A DNA stretch of 64,000 nucleotides. Origin: CAIXSC01 sp046349915. GTDB taxonomy: Bacteria; Planctomycetota; Planctomycetia; Pirellulales; Pirellulaceae. Below the pieces are notes generated by a model. That model ran no database searches, was not told where the DNA came from, and saw only the letters and a list, made by a program, of their open reading frames with translations. The position numbers and the translations under genes were made by a program. Location: contig JAXMBL010000007.1 of NCBI GenBank assembly GCA_046349915.1, forward strand, positions 513,362 through 577,361, written 5' to 3'. Shown in pieces: positions 34,337 through 43,818 of the stretch. The stretch's first letter is position 1. Every line of letters begins with the position of its first letter.

Positions 34337-37300
34337 TCAGTCGAGATACGAAAACTCGTTCAGATTCAGTACCGCTCGACAAAGTTCAGCCAGCGCCAAC
34401 TGGTCCGCGCGGTCCGCGGCGGACTCGCGTAACGCTGTTGCCTGCTGACGTAATAACTCGCTTGCCAACCGCTTCTCCTCGGCGTCGGGTTGCCGTTGCA
34501 AAGCGATGCGGAACAACTGCCCCACGACTCGCTCCGTCGATGTTTCATCCCGGCCATCAAATCCACCACTCGCGGCGCGGACCTTCTCCGCGAGGGCTTG
34601 CGAGTAGCGATGAGCTTCGGGACTGTTGAGCAGCATCAGAGCTTGGGGAGCGACGACCGTGGTGTCTCGTCGTGCACAGGAAGTCGTGGTATCGGGCAAG
34701 TCGAACGCTTGGAGGAAGGGGATCGGCAGGCAGCGCTTGCGAACCAGGAAAACACTCCGGACGTCGGTTTGCTCCAAGGGATCGGGATACCAGCCCTGCA
34801 TGCGACCGCCGTCGCCCCCTTTTTCGGCCTCCAGAATCGCGGGTTGGGCTTTCAACAGCTCTTCCGGCACTGGCGGCCAAAGCGGCTTGCCCGCCGAGTA
34901 GGGCTTGAGTAGGCCCGATACGTTTAACAGCGCGTCACGCAGAGTTTCAGCATCCAATCGTCGCATGTTCTGCCGCCAAACAAGACGATTGTCTGGATCG
35001 GCGTTCTTGCCTTCCAAGGTCTCGCGCGAAGACTGCCGGTACGCAGCCGATGTCACCATCAGGAAGTGCATTTGCTTCAACGACCAACCCCGTCGAGGCA
35101 GTTCAACTGCGAGCCAATCCAGCAGTTCAGGGTGGGTCGGACGAGCGCCCGTGTAGCCAAAGTCGTTCGGTGTCGCGACCAACCCCACGCCAAAGTGCTG
35201 CTGCCATAGTCGATTCACGGCGACTCGAGCCGTCCAGGGATTGGTGGGGGATGTGATCCAGCGAGCGAGCGCGAGTCGTCGGCCGGTCGTGTCTTGGCGA
35301 GGCGATTGAATGGCGGCGGGGCGCGGCGCTAGCACCGATACGAATCCCGGATCAATCTCATCACGCGGCGACAGATGGTCCCCTTGGAACAGCAGATGGA
35401 CAGCCGGCGCTGTGGCGCCGCCATCGGTCGCACCCATCGCCTTCTTGGATGAACGACGCCCTTGCTCCTTCGCGTCGATCCTCTTCTTGAGTTCATCGCG
35501 TCGAGCACCCGAGTCTTTGGCGAGTTGCTCCATTTCGGCTTTGAGCGGCGCGACCTGAGCATCGATCTCGCGGTTCACTCGGTCGATCTCCGCTTGTTCG
35601 TCCATCAGCGAGATCGAGAGGTCGTCGCGCGGCGTCACGCCGGCGAAAAATGCTCGCAAACGGTAATGATCGGCTTGGGAAAACGGATCGTACTTGTGAT
35701 CGTGGCACTGGCAGCAGGACATCGTCAGCCCGAGAAAGGCCGACGCGGTGGTGTTCGTCAGGTCGGCCAGCACTTCCGCCCGCAGTCGAACGTCTTCCTG
35801 AAAGATCGACGCGGTGCTGTCCCATTGTCCCAGTCGCAAATACCCCGTCGCGATCAGCGAGTCGGCCTCGTCCGCCGTGCGCGGCGTCCCCGATACTAAC
35901 TCATCGCCCGCCAATTGCTCGCGTACAAACTGATCGTACGGTTTGTCCTGATTGAACGAACGAATGACGTAGTCTCGGTACTGCCAAGCCAACGGACGAT
36001 ACTCGTCTCGCTCATAACCGTTCGTGTCCGCGTACCGCACCACATCGAGCCACAGGCGAGCTTGTCGTTCACCGTAGCTTGGCGAGTCGAGCAGACGTTG
36101 CACGAGCGCTTCGTAGGCGGCTGGTGAATGATCAGCGACGTATGCATCGACGGCTTCAGGCGTGGGCGGCAGCCCCGTCAAATCCAAGGTCACTCGTCGA
36201 ATCAATTCACGCGCGTCGGCTTCGGGCGAGGGAGTGAGTCCAGCTTCTGCCTGCTTGGGTCGCAGAAATGCGTCAATCGGATGCAGCTTGACGTTCGCGG
36301 GGACACCCGTCGCTGGTGGATCAACGGCGAAAGGTTGCTTAAGCGACCACAAGTCGAGTCGCTCGCCGCGAAACAGCTTGCGAATCGGGTTGCGAGCATC
36401 GGTGAAGGCATCGCCGACATCCTGGGGAATTGGTTCCGCTATGCTCGAGGTGCTGGCGGATTCGCCTGGTCGGTAGGCGTCTAGCGACTCAATCGTGGGA
36501 CCCAGGATCAGCGAATCCAGATACGCCTCTTCGCCGCCATCGCAAGTGGGCGCGCAGCCCGTGAGCGTAAAGTTGCCCATATCCTTCCAAAGGTCGACAG
36601 TCACTAAGGTCCACGAGGCGGGCGCCTCAGGACTGACCGCGATGGCGGCCCAACCTGTTTGATTCGATCCCGCGTAGTATCGACCTTTCGGATCCTTGGC
36701 ATCGGGCCACTGACCATTTCTGGCCAGCTCGAGCATGACGCCGCCAGAGCCCTTTTTGCGCCAAGCAAGTCGCAAGTAGCGATACTCTCCTGGCTGTGGT
36801 GTCTCGCGAATGACAAACGACCAGCCAGGGATCTTCGGATTGTCGCGTTGCAAGGGAGTGACCGCGAGCGACGCTCGTCCCGCGTACGGACTCTCGACGA
36901 CCAGCCGTGCTTTGCCATTTCCTCCGCTTAAGGCGGCGAGGAACTTGGGATCGTCTTCGAACAACACGGCCACCGGCGGGGGCCAAGGGGCGCCCGATTG
37001 AACCCAGCGAGCGAGTGTTTCGATTTCCACCGAGGTCAGCTTCTGCTTCGGCGGCATTTGAAGATCGGGGTCCGCAAAACGCACCGAACGTACGAGCAAG
37101 CTCTGCGATGCATCGCCAGCCACAACCGCGGCCCCACGATCACCGCCGCGCAGAATCGCCTCGCGCGAATCAAGTCGCAAGCCGCCTTCTTGTTTTTCAG
37201 GGCCGTGGCAAGAAAAACACTTCGATTCGAGAATCGCCTTCGCCGACTCGATCAGCTCCGTTTGCTCGTCCGCACGTAGCGTCGCTGAACTAACGGCCCA

Positions 37301-37351
37301 CCATGCCATGATCGTGCTGAGCAATCCCACTCGAACCCAACTGCCCAGCAT
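34337..37351 (-). CDS. PSD1-type cytochrome protein with extra lectin-like domain
   Basis: The product is 1004 residues from MLGSWVRVGLL, chosen because GGGGAG lies 8 bp upstream; the frame is open to 37417. After the signal segment comes the heme motif CFSCHG at 45-50. Between the cytochrome and DUF1549 domains there is an insert of roughly 200 residues (PGEYRYLRLAWRKKGSGGVM, SWTLVTVDLWKDMGNF) that looks like a carbohydrate-binding beta sandwich. The insert is absent from the 8883-11471 paralogue. DUF1549 (LDLTGLPPTPEAVDAYVADH) and DUF1553 (NRLWQQHFGVGLVATPNDFG) follow. A glycan-related role is suggested but unproven. Confidence 0.87.
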   Translation of the reverse strand: MLGSWVRVGLLSTIMAWWAVSSATLRADEQTELIESAKAILESKCFSCHGPEKQEGGLRLDSREAILRGGDRGAAVVAGDASQSLLVRSVRFADPDLQMPPKQKLTSVEIETLARWVQSGAPWPPPVAVLFEDDPKFLAALSGGNGKARLVVESPYAGRASLAVTPLQRDNPKIPGWSFVIRETPQPGEYRYLRLAWRKKGSGGVMLELARNGQWPDAKDPKGRYYAGSNQTGWAAIAVSPEAPASWTLVTVDLWKDMGNFTLTGCAPTCDGGEEAYLDSLILGPTIESLDAYRPGESASTSSIAEPIPQDVGDAFTDARNPIRKLFRGERLDLWSLKQPFAVDPPATGVPANVKLHPIDAFLRPKQAEAGLTPSPEADARELIRRVTLDLTGLPPTPEAVDAYVADHSPAAYEALVQRLLDSPSYGERQARLWLDVVRYADTNGYERDEYRPLAWQYRDYVIRSFNQDKPYDQFVREQLAGDELVSGTPRTADEADSLIATGYLRLGQWDSTASIFQEDVRLRAEVLADLTNTTASAFLGLTMSCCQCHDHKYDPFSQADHYRLRAFFAGVTPRDDLSISLMDEQAEIDRVNREIDAQVAPLKAEMEQLAKDSGARRDELKKRIDAKEQGRRSSKKAMGATDGGATAPAVHLLFQGDHLSPRDEIDPGFVSVLAPRPAAIQSPRQDTTGRRLALARWITSPTNPWTARVAVNRLWQQHFGVGLVATPNDFGYTGARPTHPELLDWLAVELPRRGWSLKQMHFLMVTSAAYRQSSRETLEGKNADPDNRLVWRQNMRRLDAETLRDALLNVSGLLKPYSAGKPLWPPVPEELLKAQPAILEAEKGGDGGRMQGWYPDPLEQTDVRSVFLVRKRCLPIPFLQAFDLPDTTTSCARRDTTVVAPQALMLLNSPEAHRYSQALAEKVRAASGGFDGRDETSTERVVGQLFRIALQRQPDAEEKRLASELLRQQATALRESAADRADQLALAELCRAVLNLNEFSYLD

Positions 37352-37555
37352 CGCAAAGTCTCCCCATCGACTCATCCGACACCAAAATCGGTCCACCACG
37401 GATAACACCAATGACACGGATAAGGACAGAGCGACTAAACCTAACGCGGTCCACTCAGAGTAGGATTCACTTCTCTCAATCCCAAAATTTCCGTGCCCTT
37501 CCGTGTCGTTCCGTGGCCACTCCCCAGCAGTCCGAGTTCATCCCGTAGCCACTCC

Positions 37556-39019
37556 CTAAAGCAGCTCGTCGAGCACCGCGCCTTCCGCGAGCAAGTTGTA
37601 CGGGCGACCTTGGCTGTCGTGCGCTTCCAGGTTATCGATCCCCATCGCGCGGTACACCGTTTTCGTGACATCCGCGGGCGTCACTGGCTTGATGGCGGGG
37701 TACTCGGCAAATCGATCGCTGGCCCCATAAGTCTGTCCACCACGAATGCCGCCGCCAACCAACACGTCGGTCAAGCAGTGAGTCCAGTGGTCTCGTCCGG
37801 CTCCGCTGACGCCGCCGCTGCGAGGGTCGCCAATCTTGGGCTTCCGTCCCATTTCGCTGGTCACCAGCAATAGCGTTTGGTCCAAGAGTCCTCGCTGTTC
37901 GAGGTCTTCGATCAACGCACTGAATGCCCGATCGAAGATCGGCAACAGATCTTCCTTAAGGCAATTGAAGTTGTTGCCATGCGTATCCCAACCGCCGCCG
38001 CTGGCGCATTTCTTGTTCAAGCGATCAGGATCGCCTCGCCAGAAAACCGTGATGAAGGGGACGCCGGTTTCGACCAGCCGGCGGGCGGCGAGCAAACTCA
38101 TTCCATTGACGTTGTTGCCATACCGCTCGCGCAGCGCCTCGGATTCGCGCGAAACATCGAACGCTTCGGTCGTGCCCGCCGACAACAACAACGACATGGC
38201 TCGTTCTTGTTGAGCGTTCCAAGTACGAGAGACAGCAAAGGCGTCGAGTTCCCTGCGAGCGGCGGCCAATTGGTTGCGAAGCGAATGGCGCTGAGTCAAT
38301 CGATCGCCTGTGATTCCCTGTTGAAGGGCAAGCGCGGGAACTTGGAAGTTGAGCGGATTCTTCGAATCGCCTTCGACGTACAGCGGTTCGAATTCCAAAC
38401 CGAGTCGAGCGGCGAATTGGCCCGGTCGAGTGTACGCGGGCGCTCCTTCTTTCTGAGGAAGCGTAATGAAGTTCGGCAGATACTTGTGAGGCGGTCGCTT
38501 CGCGGCCACGACTGCTCCCATGCACGGCCAGTCATCCGGATAGGGCGTTCGACTGTTGCCCAGGGAGAGGAACGTGGGGTCGGGAACGTGCCCCGTCAAG
38601 TTGTAGTAGTAGCCCGCGTGATGATCGTTCGTACTGACCGATCCACGAATGCTGTTGACCAATGCGATGCGATGGGCCTGTTTGGCGAGCATGGGCAGAT
38701 GCTCGCACAGCATGACGCCTGGCGCCGATGTGGCAATCGGCTGAAACGGTCCACGATACTCGGCCGGCGCCTTGGGCTTCATGTCCCACATGTCGATGTG
38801 CGACGCCCCGCCACTCAAGAAAAACAAAATCGTCGACTTTGCGCGTCCCGGCGCCCGCGTGCCGCTGTCCGCCGACACAGGCCGACCGAAAGTCATCCCG
38901 GCCAGCCCACAAGTCGACGCCACCAGAAAAGAACGGCGCGACGCCCACGACGCTCGCGTCATCGCTCGATGTACGAGTTCGTCGCTCCCCGCCTTTTCCG
39001 GTTGTTCCTGCCGTTCCAT
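37556..39019 (-). CDS. DUF1501 family protein
   Basis: The 487-residue product starts at MERQEQPEKAGSDELV; GGGAGAGG lies 6 bp before this ATG, while the alternative ATG 24 bp upstream lacks a site. The signal is RRSFLVASTCGLAG. Landmarks are LSGGASHIDMWDMKPKAP (Ala for the usual Pro after GG), SEMGRKPKIGD in place of the usual EFGRTP, and GRDHWTHCLTDVLVGGG. These changes mark it as a divergent branch. It lies 205 bp upstream of the PSD1 gene on the same strand. Confidence 0.87.
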   Translation of the reverse strand: MERQEQPEKAGSDELVHRAMTRASWASRRSFLVASTCGLAGMTFGRPVSADSGTRAPGRAKSTILFFLSGGASHIDMWDMKPKAPAEYRGPFQPIATSAPGVMLCEHLPMLAKQAHRIALVNSIRGSVSTNDHHAGYYYNLTGHVPDPTFLSLGNSRTPYPDDWPCMGAVVAAKRPPHKYLPNFITLPQKEGAPAYTRPGQFAARLGLEFEPLYVEGDSKNPLNFQVPALALQQGITGDRLTQRHSLRNQLAAARRELDAFAVSRTWNAQQERAMSLLLSAGTTEAFDVSRESEALRERYGNNVNGMSLLAARRLVETGVPFITVFWRGDPDRLNKKCASGGGWDTHGNNFNCLKEDLLPIFDRAFSALIEDLEQRGLLDQTLLLVTSEMGRKPKIGDPRSGGVSGAGRDHWTHCLTDVLVGGGIRGGQTYGASDRFAEYPAIKPVTPADVTKTVYRAMGIDNLEAHDSQGRPYNLLAEGAVLDELL

Positions 39020-39336
39020 GAAAAACCTCTCCCAGGTCGACATGCGGATCGCATCAAGACTCGATTATAGGTCTGTCGGTCGGCCGAACAAGCTGGATTC
39101 AGTCAACGACCATGGACGTTGTTTCGGATGGGCGCCCAAAGGGGCCCGGATGGGAGGAGATTGGATAGCGTGGTAACTTAGTGCTTTGTCAGATCTAAGA
39201 ACTAGGGGCCAGAGTTGTGGATGGGGCGCTAAGCCCGTTCTGCACGCTTCCGATCGACGGACTGCAAGTCCGTCGTACTTTACTTCTTGGATGTGACATA
39301 GCACTTACTTACACCCACTTGGCCTGATCGACTCGT
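39020..39336. other. Non-coding gap with one dispersed palindrome
   Basis: The gap between a divergent DUF1501 gene and the PfkB-type kinase holds one palindrome copy at 39254-39277 (GACGGACTGCAAGTCCGTC). No other feature is recognisable. Promoters for both genes should lie here, but none is clear by eye. Confidence 0.6.
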
Positions 39337-40374
39337 ATGTTGACGCTCGACCGCCTTCAGCAATTCCTCCGCCAGTTTCCTCGATTGACGATCGGCTTGG
39401 TCGGCGATCTATTCCTCGATCGCTACCTCGAACTCGAACCGGGCGTTCACGAACTCTCCATCGAAACGGGTCTCGAGGCCTATCAGATCACTCGCATTCG
39501 CAATTCGCCTGGTGCGTTGGGGACGGTCCTCAACAATCTTGCCGCGCTCGGCGTGGGGCGGCTCGTCCCGGTCACTGTCATCGGCGACGATGGACATGGC
39601 TACGATCTGCGTCGAGCGCTACAAGCGTTGCCGGTGGATCCTCGCCACATCCTCTCCGACCCGGAACGGCTCACCCCGACCTACACCAAGCCGCTGCGTC
39701 GCGAAGCCGATGGAAAAGTGCTCGAACTCAACCGGCTCGATATTCGCAATCGTGGGCCGCTGACAGAGTCGAGCATGGCTGCGTTGTGTCAACGAGTGGA
39801 GCAACTCTGGGGAGAATGCGACGGGATCATCGTGCTCGATCAGTTGGTCGAGTCGAATTGGGGAGTGGTGAACGACCAAGTCCGGGAGCAACTGGCCGAC
39901 CTCTCGGCCCGCGACCGACGCAAGTTGGTTTACGTCGACAGTCGAGCTCACCTGCATCGATTCAACTTTGGAACGTTAAAAGGAAACCGCAGCGAGGTGA
40001 CTTCGGCCGCGGGCATGCCTACCGAAGACGATGCCGCGACTCGCCGAGCGCTCGAGGCTCTCGCGCTGCGAACGGGCCAGACCGCGTTCTGCACCTGTGG
40101 AGACCAAGGTATGTTGGTCGCCGAGCCTGCTCGTGCGACGACTCTTGTTCCCGGTTACCGCGTTGCGGGACCAGTCGACATTGTCGGCGCAGGCGATTCC
40201 GCGACCAGCGGATTAGTGATGTCGCTATTGGCAGGCGCGAACGCTGAAGAGGCAGCAGTAGTTGGCAATCTGGTGGCTTCGATCACGGTTCAGCAACTGG
40301 GCACTACCGGAACGGCTACGCCAGCTCAAGTCGAGTCGCGCTGGCACGAATGGCATGCGGGACTGACGAACTGA
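39337..40374 (+). CDS. PfkB-family carbohydrate kinase (RfaE/HldE kinase-like)
   Basis: The 345-residue protein has the ribokinase-type fold: GLVGDLFLDRYLE near the N-terminus, NSPGALGTVLNNLAALGV as the sugar-binding loop, and DIVGAGDSATSG near 281-292 with the catalytic base aspartate. It most resembles the kinase domain of RfaE/HldE heptose enzymes but lacks the cytidylyltransferase domain. The substrate may be heptose-7-phosphate or another sugar. No lipopolysaccharide gene is adjacent. It converges with the ECF sigma factor gene. Confidence 0.82.
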   Translation: MLTLDRLQQFLRQFPRLTIGLVGDLFLDRYLELEPGVHELSIETGLEAYQITRIRNSPGALGTVLNNLAALGVGRLVPVTVIGDDGHGYDLRRALQALPVDPRHILSDPERLTPTYTKPLRREADGKVLELNRLDIRNRGPLTESSMAALCQRVEQLWGECDGIIVLDQLVESNWGVVNDQVREQLADLSARDRRKLVYVDSRAHLHRFNFGTLKGNRSEVTSAAGMPTEDDAATRRALEALALRTGQTAFCTCGDQGMLVAEPARATTLVPGYRVAGPVDIVGAGDSATSGLVMSLLAGANAEEAAVVGNLVASITVQQLGTTGTATPAQVESRWHEWHAGLTN

Positions 40375-40411
40375 AGGCCCAGCGTGCTCCGTTTTTTGAT
40401 GAGACAAAGCC

Positions 40412-40981
40412 CTATCCCCAGAATGCAAGCTCTGCACGGAGAGCTGCCAAGACTCGGGACTTGTACTTGCGAACCGCGACCGGAGACACTCCGAGCGACG
40501 AGGCAACTTCCGCGGTCGATTTTGATAAGACCGACGTCTGCCAGAATGCTTGCCAAACGCTGGGACTGAATTGCGCTTCGGCCACTCGACAGGCAAGCCA
40601 GATTGACCGTCGCACATCGGATTCGTTCTCGGCATGATCTGCATCGTCGTGGGCCAAGCGTTCGGCGATCGCCGCGCATTGCGATTCCGGCAAGTTTGGC
40701 TGACGCTTGCGCTGTAATTCGATTGCCTGGTGTTGGACAACCGTTCTCAGCCATTGGCGAAAACTCTCGCCAGAAGTCTGTTGGTAGGTATCGAACTTCG
40801 AATAGACCGACAGGAAAGTCTCTTGAAATACTTCGTCGAAATCAGCGACCGATAGTTCCAGTGGTTGAAGCCAGCGACTGACAAGCGGGCTTGCCCAAAG
40901 CACCAGCAAGTGAAAGGCCTCTTGATCGACCGCTTGGAGGCGTGCGAATAGTTCACTGCTCGTGGGATGGGACGATCTCAT
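40412..40981 (-). CDS. ECF-type RNA polymerase sigma factor
   Basis: The 189-residue protein has region 2 at about residues 10-80 (DEVFQETFLSVYSKFDTYQ, SFRQWLRTVVQHQAIELQR). Region 4 is at about 125-185 (VWQAFWQTSVLSKSTAEVAS, SLGVSPVAVRKYKSRVLAAL). It is of the planctomycete type often encoded near zinc-finger Ser/Thr kinases, and one is encoded 5 kb away. It overlaps the upstream dynamin-like gene by ATGA and is the last gene of the minus-strand arm. No dedicated anti-sigma gene adjoins; the zinc finger of the kinase is a candidate. Confidence 0.85.
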   Translation of the reverse strand: MRSSHPTSSELFARLQAVDQEAFHLLVLWASPLVSRWLQPLELSVADFDEVFQETFLSVYSKFDTYQQTSGESFRQWLRTVVQHQAIELQRKRQPNLPESQCAAIAERLAHDDADHAENESDVRRSIWLACRVAEAQFSPSVWQAFWQTSVLSKSTAEVASSLGVSPVAVRKYKSRVLAALRAELAFWG

Positions 40982-42852
40982 GAGGTCGATCCTACGAAGG
41001 GCTCATCCTTTTGCAATTGACGCTCAAGGTCGACCTGCGCTCGCTGAAAGAGGGTTTCTGCACGGTTTCCCAGATCTCGGGCTTGTTCGAGAAACCGGTT
41101 CAATCGCTCTTCGTTTTCGACCCGGGCGACGTGCGCCGCCGAAGCGGCGAATTGACGCTCTCGGGCCTCCTGCTCTCGCTGAGCGTCAGTTGAGCGAATT
41201 CGGGCTTCGAGTGTCGCGAGCATTTCCGCGCCAAGCCGTTCGTAAAGCGATTTCAGGCGTTGTCGCAACTCCGATTTGATAGTTGGAATCTGCTCACGCA
41301 ACTGATCGACCGAATTGCGTACGGAATTGTCGACTTCCTGCGATCGAAAGGCCCGGGCAAAGTAAGTCGTGAGGGTAAGGCCGATCGACGACAGCGTGCC
41401 CCAGAGAGGCGGCATGAGTGACAAAGTGCCGGCTGTGTGTTTATGCACAATCTCCAGGTTGTCCGATTTCACCCACGACGCGAGTTCCGTGGCGAGAGGC
41501 AACTCCGCGAGCATGCTTGCTTCATCCAAGTAATCGGATTCAGCGACTCCCTCTACCTCGAACGCGGCGAATCGCGGCCACTGCGCGGCGATGCAAGCCC
41601 TTGTCGCTTGACTCATGCGATCGACGAGGAAAAAGTGCAAGTGCTTCTGCAGGTCATGAGCACTGGCTTGCGTCGCGCAGGTGGCAAGAACCTCGCGATC
41701 GAGTCGCTCCAGGAAGCCCTCCAACCACTTTTGCGTCTGCTCTTCACTCTCGATCAACAAACAACGCAGTTCAATGAGACGCTGTTCGCCAGTTTCTGGA
41801 GATGCAAAAGGCTCCTGTTGGTCGTCAGTGCGAGAGCCATGCGCGGTAGGTTGTTCTTGCCGCACACTCGTCGTCGGGAAGTTCAGTCGACATGCAAGTC
41901 GCCTAGTCAAGGCGATGATCCGCCGACTAACGCGAAGGTTGTCGACAAGCGTTAGCCGGACAGCGGAGAGCTGTTCGAGAAACGACTTCAGATGCGTAGC
42001 CGCGAACGGTTGTAAATGGTCTGGCAGCGGTTCGCTCGACGACAACGGCCCAGCGGCGCCAAACACGGGCGCCGCCGGATAGTGTTGTTGAATTCGGTTG
42101 GCGACTTCGCGAACCACCGCCGAGACGGAGGAGCCGTCGGGCAATAAATCGAGCATCGTAATGGCGAACGCCAAACTAGGGATCGCTTGTGTGGAGCGGA
42201 TGAGCTGCAAGAACTCCTGTTCGTCGGACGACAGGGGCGCGATCGCCGAGACCACCACGATCACGACATCGGCGCGAGCTAATTCCGCGACGACCTGGTC
42301 GTCGAACTGACGAAAAAGATCGCCCATTCCCGGCGTGTCGATGATCGTGATCGATTGCAACAAAGGGGATGGATAACTGATGCGAATCCGGCGAGGCAAT
42401 TCGGGCTGTCGCTGTAAGAGTGGGGAGAGTCGTTCTCGCTTGAGATCTTGCAGCTCCAGGCCCGCGGCGGCGCCGCTGGCGAACTGCATCTCGGCAGTTG
42501 TTCGATCCGAATAGGTTAGCTCGTTGATCGTGATAGTTTCGGGCAAGAGATCAACGGGCAAAACGTCGGCGCCTAACCATTCGTTGATCAAAGAGCTCTT
42601 GCCACGCTTGAATCCACCCACAACCGCTAACCTCAGTGGGCTGACGGTTTCCTGCTGCTTCAAGGCGATGCGCAGGGCGAGCAATTCGGCGGGGGGCACG
42701 GCATTCGCCTCCTCAATCGCTTGCAAAAGTAATTCGAACTCGATCTTCAATGCCGTCAACTCCTCGGCAAATGTCATCGAGTGACCGCGCGACGATGAGC
42801 CAGTTGTCGGCTGAGCAGCCGGAGAGGGCGACAGAGGATGTGAATCGGTCAT
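40978..42852 (-). CDS. Dynamin-like GTPase 1
   Basis: The 624-residue large GTPase has P-loop GGFKRGKSS (79-87), a switch-I threonine in PETITINEL, G3 IDTPGMGD (171-178) and a G4-like AITMLD. A long helical region follows, with one hydrophobic patch near 475-505 (LWGTLSSIGLTLTTYFARAF) that could be a membrane paddle. A C-terminal coiled coil is rich in Glu and Arg. Bacterial dynamin-like proteins bind and remodel membranes on GTP hydrolysis. It lies 9 bp after the M48 peptidase gene and overlaps the sigma factor gene by 4 bp. Confidence 0.85.
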   Translation of the reverse strand: MTDSHPLSPSPAAQPTTGSSSRGHSMTFAEELTALKIEFELLLQAIEEANAVPPAELLALRIALKQQETVSPLRLAVVGGFKRGKSSLINEWLGADVLPVDLLPETITINELTYSDRTTAEMQFASGAAAGLELQDLKRERLSPLLQRQPELPRRIRISYPSPLLQSITIIDTPGMGDLFRQFDDQVVAELARADVVIVVVSAIAPLSSDEQEFLQLIRSTQAIPSLAFAITMLDLLPDGSSVSAVVREVANRIQQHYPAAPVFGAAGPLSSSEPLPDHLQPFAATHLKSFLEQLSAVRLTLVDNLRVSRRIIALTRRLACRLNFPTTSVRQEQPTAHGSRTDDQQEPFASPETGEQRLIELRCLLIESEEQTQKWLEGFLERLDREVLATCATQASAHDLQKHLHFFLVDRMSQATRACIAAQWPRFAAFEVEGVAESDYLDEASMLAELPLATELASWVKSDNLEIVHKHTAGTLSLMPPLWGTLSSIGLTLTTYFARAFRSQEVDNSVRNSVDQLREQIPTIKSELRQRLKSLYERLGAEMLATLEARIRSTDAQREQEARERQFAASAAHVARVENEERLNRFLEQARDLGNRAETLFQRAQVDLERQLQKDEPFVGSTS

Positions 42853-42861
42853 GGGATAGCC

Positions 42862-43818
42862 CTACAAGACCGCGAGAAGCTGACTAACCTTGGCGTCGAT
42901 CACGTCAAGCGACATGCCGGGCAAAGGCAGTTGGAGATCGGGGCGACGTTCCGCGAAGAGCGTCGATTGCGCGAACCATTGCACCGCCTGAATTCGCTTG
43001 CCGAGGATGGGATGCGAGTGCATGGACTCTTCCCACCGAGCCAATGACTGACTGGCACGTTTGGTCTGTTCCATGATGGCTTGTGGATTGATCGCACCGA
43101 ATTTCCGCGAGACAAAGGGAGCGGCCAGTTTAGCCAGCGCCGTCTCGCCGCTTCGGGGATTCTCGGCACACAGCAATCCGGCTCGGTCGCAAGTGATCTC
43201 GCCCGCTCGCGACCAAGCGGCGAGTCCCAGTGAGCTGACTCGTTCGAGTGCATAAATGACCGGTATCAGAACGCTGCCGACCAACGCGCCGAGTAGTGCT
43301 CCCTGCAACGCAATCCGACTTACCATCCATCCCATCGTGTTGTAGACGCCGTGCAGGTTATGGATGTGACCGCATTCGTGTCCGATCACGAAACGCAGTT
43401 CGTCTTCATCCAGCGCGTCGATCGTAGACGACGACACGATCACGATTGGCGCTCGGTCGTCGGTCGCAATCGTGTAGGCGTTGATATGTGGCGACGATTC
43501 CACGAATAAACTTGGCACGGGGATTCCCAGTGTGCGCGCGCAATGTCGATTGATCTCGTACAGACTGGAAAACTGAGACGGACCGACCGCCAGCATATTC
43601 ATGAGTGCGATTTGACGACGCATGGAAGCGGCCGTCGCCGTCACCATCTCGGCCACCACTCGCAAGGGTCCCAAAGCGGCGAGCTTCGCTCGCAATCGAG
43701 TGTCCCCGGCGAACGCATAATCCGGGTGACCGTTCACGGTAGTTTGGCGAGCAAACTCGTGACGCTCACGCACATAGGCGGCGAAATCGAGCGGAATGTC
43801 GAGTGTGGGGTCGGTCAT
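42862..43818 (-). CDS. M48-family metallopeptidase
   Basis: The 318-residue product starts at MTDPTLDIPLDF, whose ATG overlaps the upstream GTPase stop; the open frame runs further into that gene. The zinc motif is HECGH at 147-151, and the third ligand is probably the Glu in RAGEITCDRAGLL. A hydrophobic region with a possible membrane segment (LQGALLGALVGSVLIPVIYA) lies between. M48 enzymes (HtpX, Oma1-like) cleave membrane or misfolded proteins. Oma1 processes a mitochondrial dynamin, so an M48 enzyme encoded between two dynamin-like genes is a striking parallel, but only an analogy. Confidence 0.87.
   Translation of the reverse strand: MTDPTLDIPLDFAAYVRERHEFARQTTVNGHPDYAFAGDTRLRAKLAALGPLRVVAEMVTATAASMRRQIALMNMLAVGPSQFSSLYEINRHCARTLGIPVPSLFVESSPHINAYTIATDDRAPIVIVSSSTIDALDEDELRFVIGHECGHIHNLHGVYNTMGWMVSRIALQGALLGALVGSVLIPVIYALERVSSLGLAAWSRAGEITCDRAGLLCAENPRSGETALAKLAAPFVSRKFGAINPQAIMEQTKRASQSLARWEESMHSHPILGKRIQAVQWFAQSTLFAERRPDLQLPLPGMSLDVIDAKVSQLLAVL

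Noticed and set aside
37877..39070. 397-residue plus-strand ORF
   Set aside because: It is antisense to the DUF1501 gene at 37556, which carries the family landmarks.
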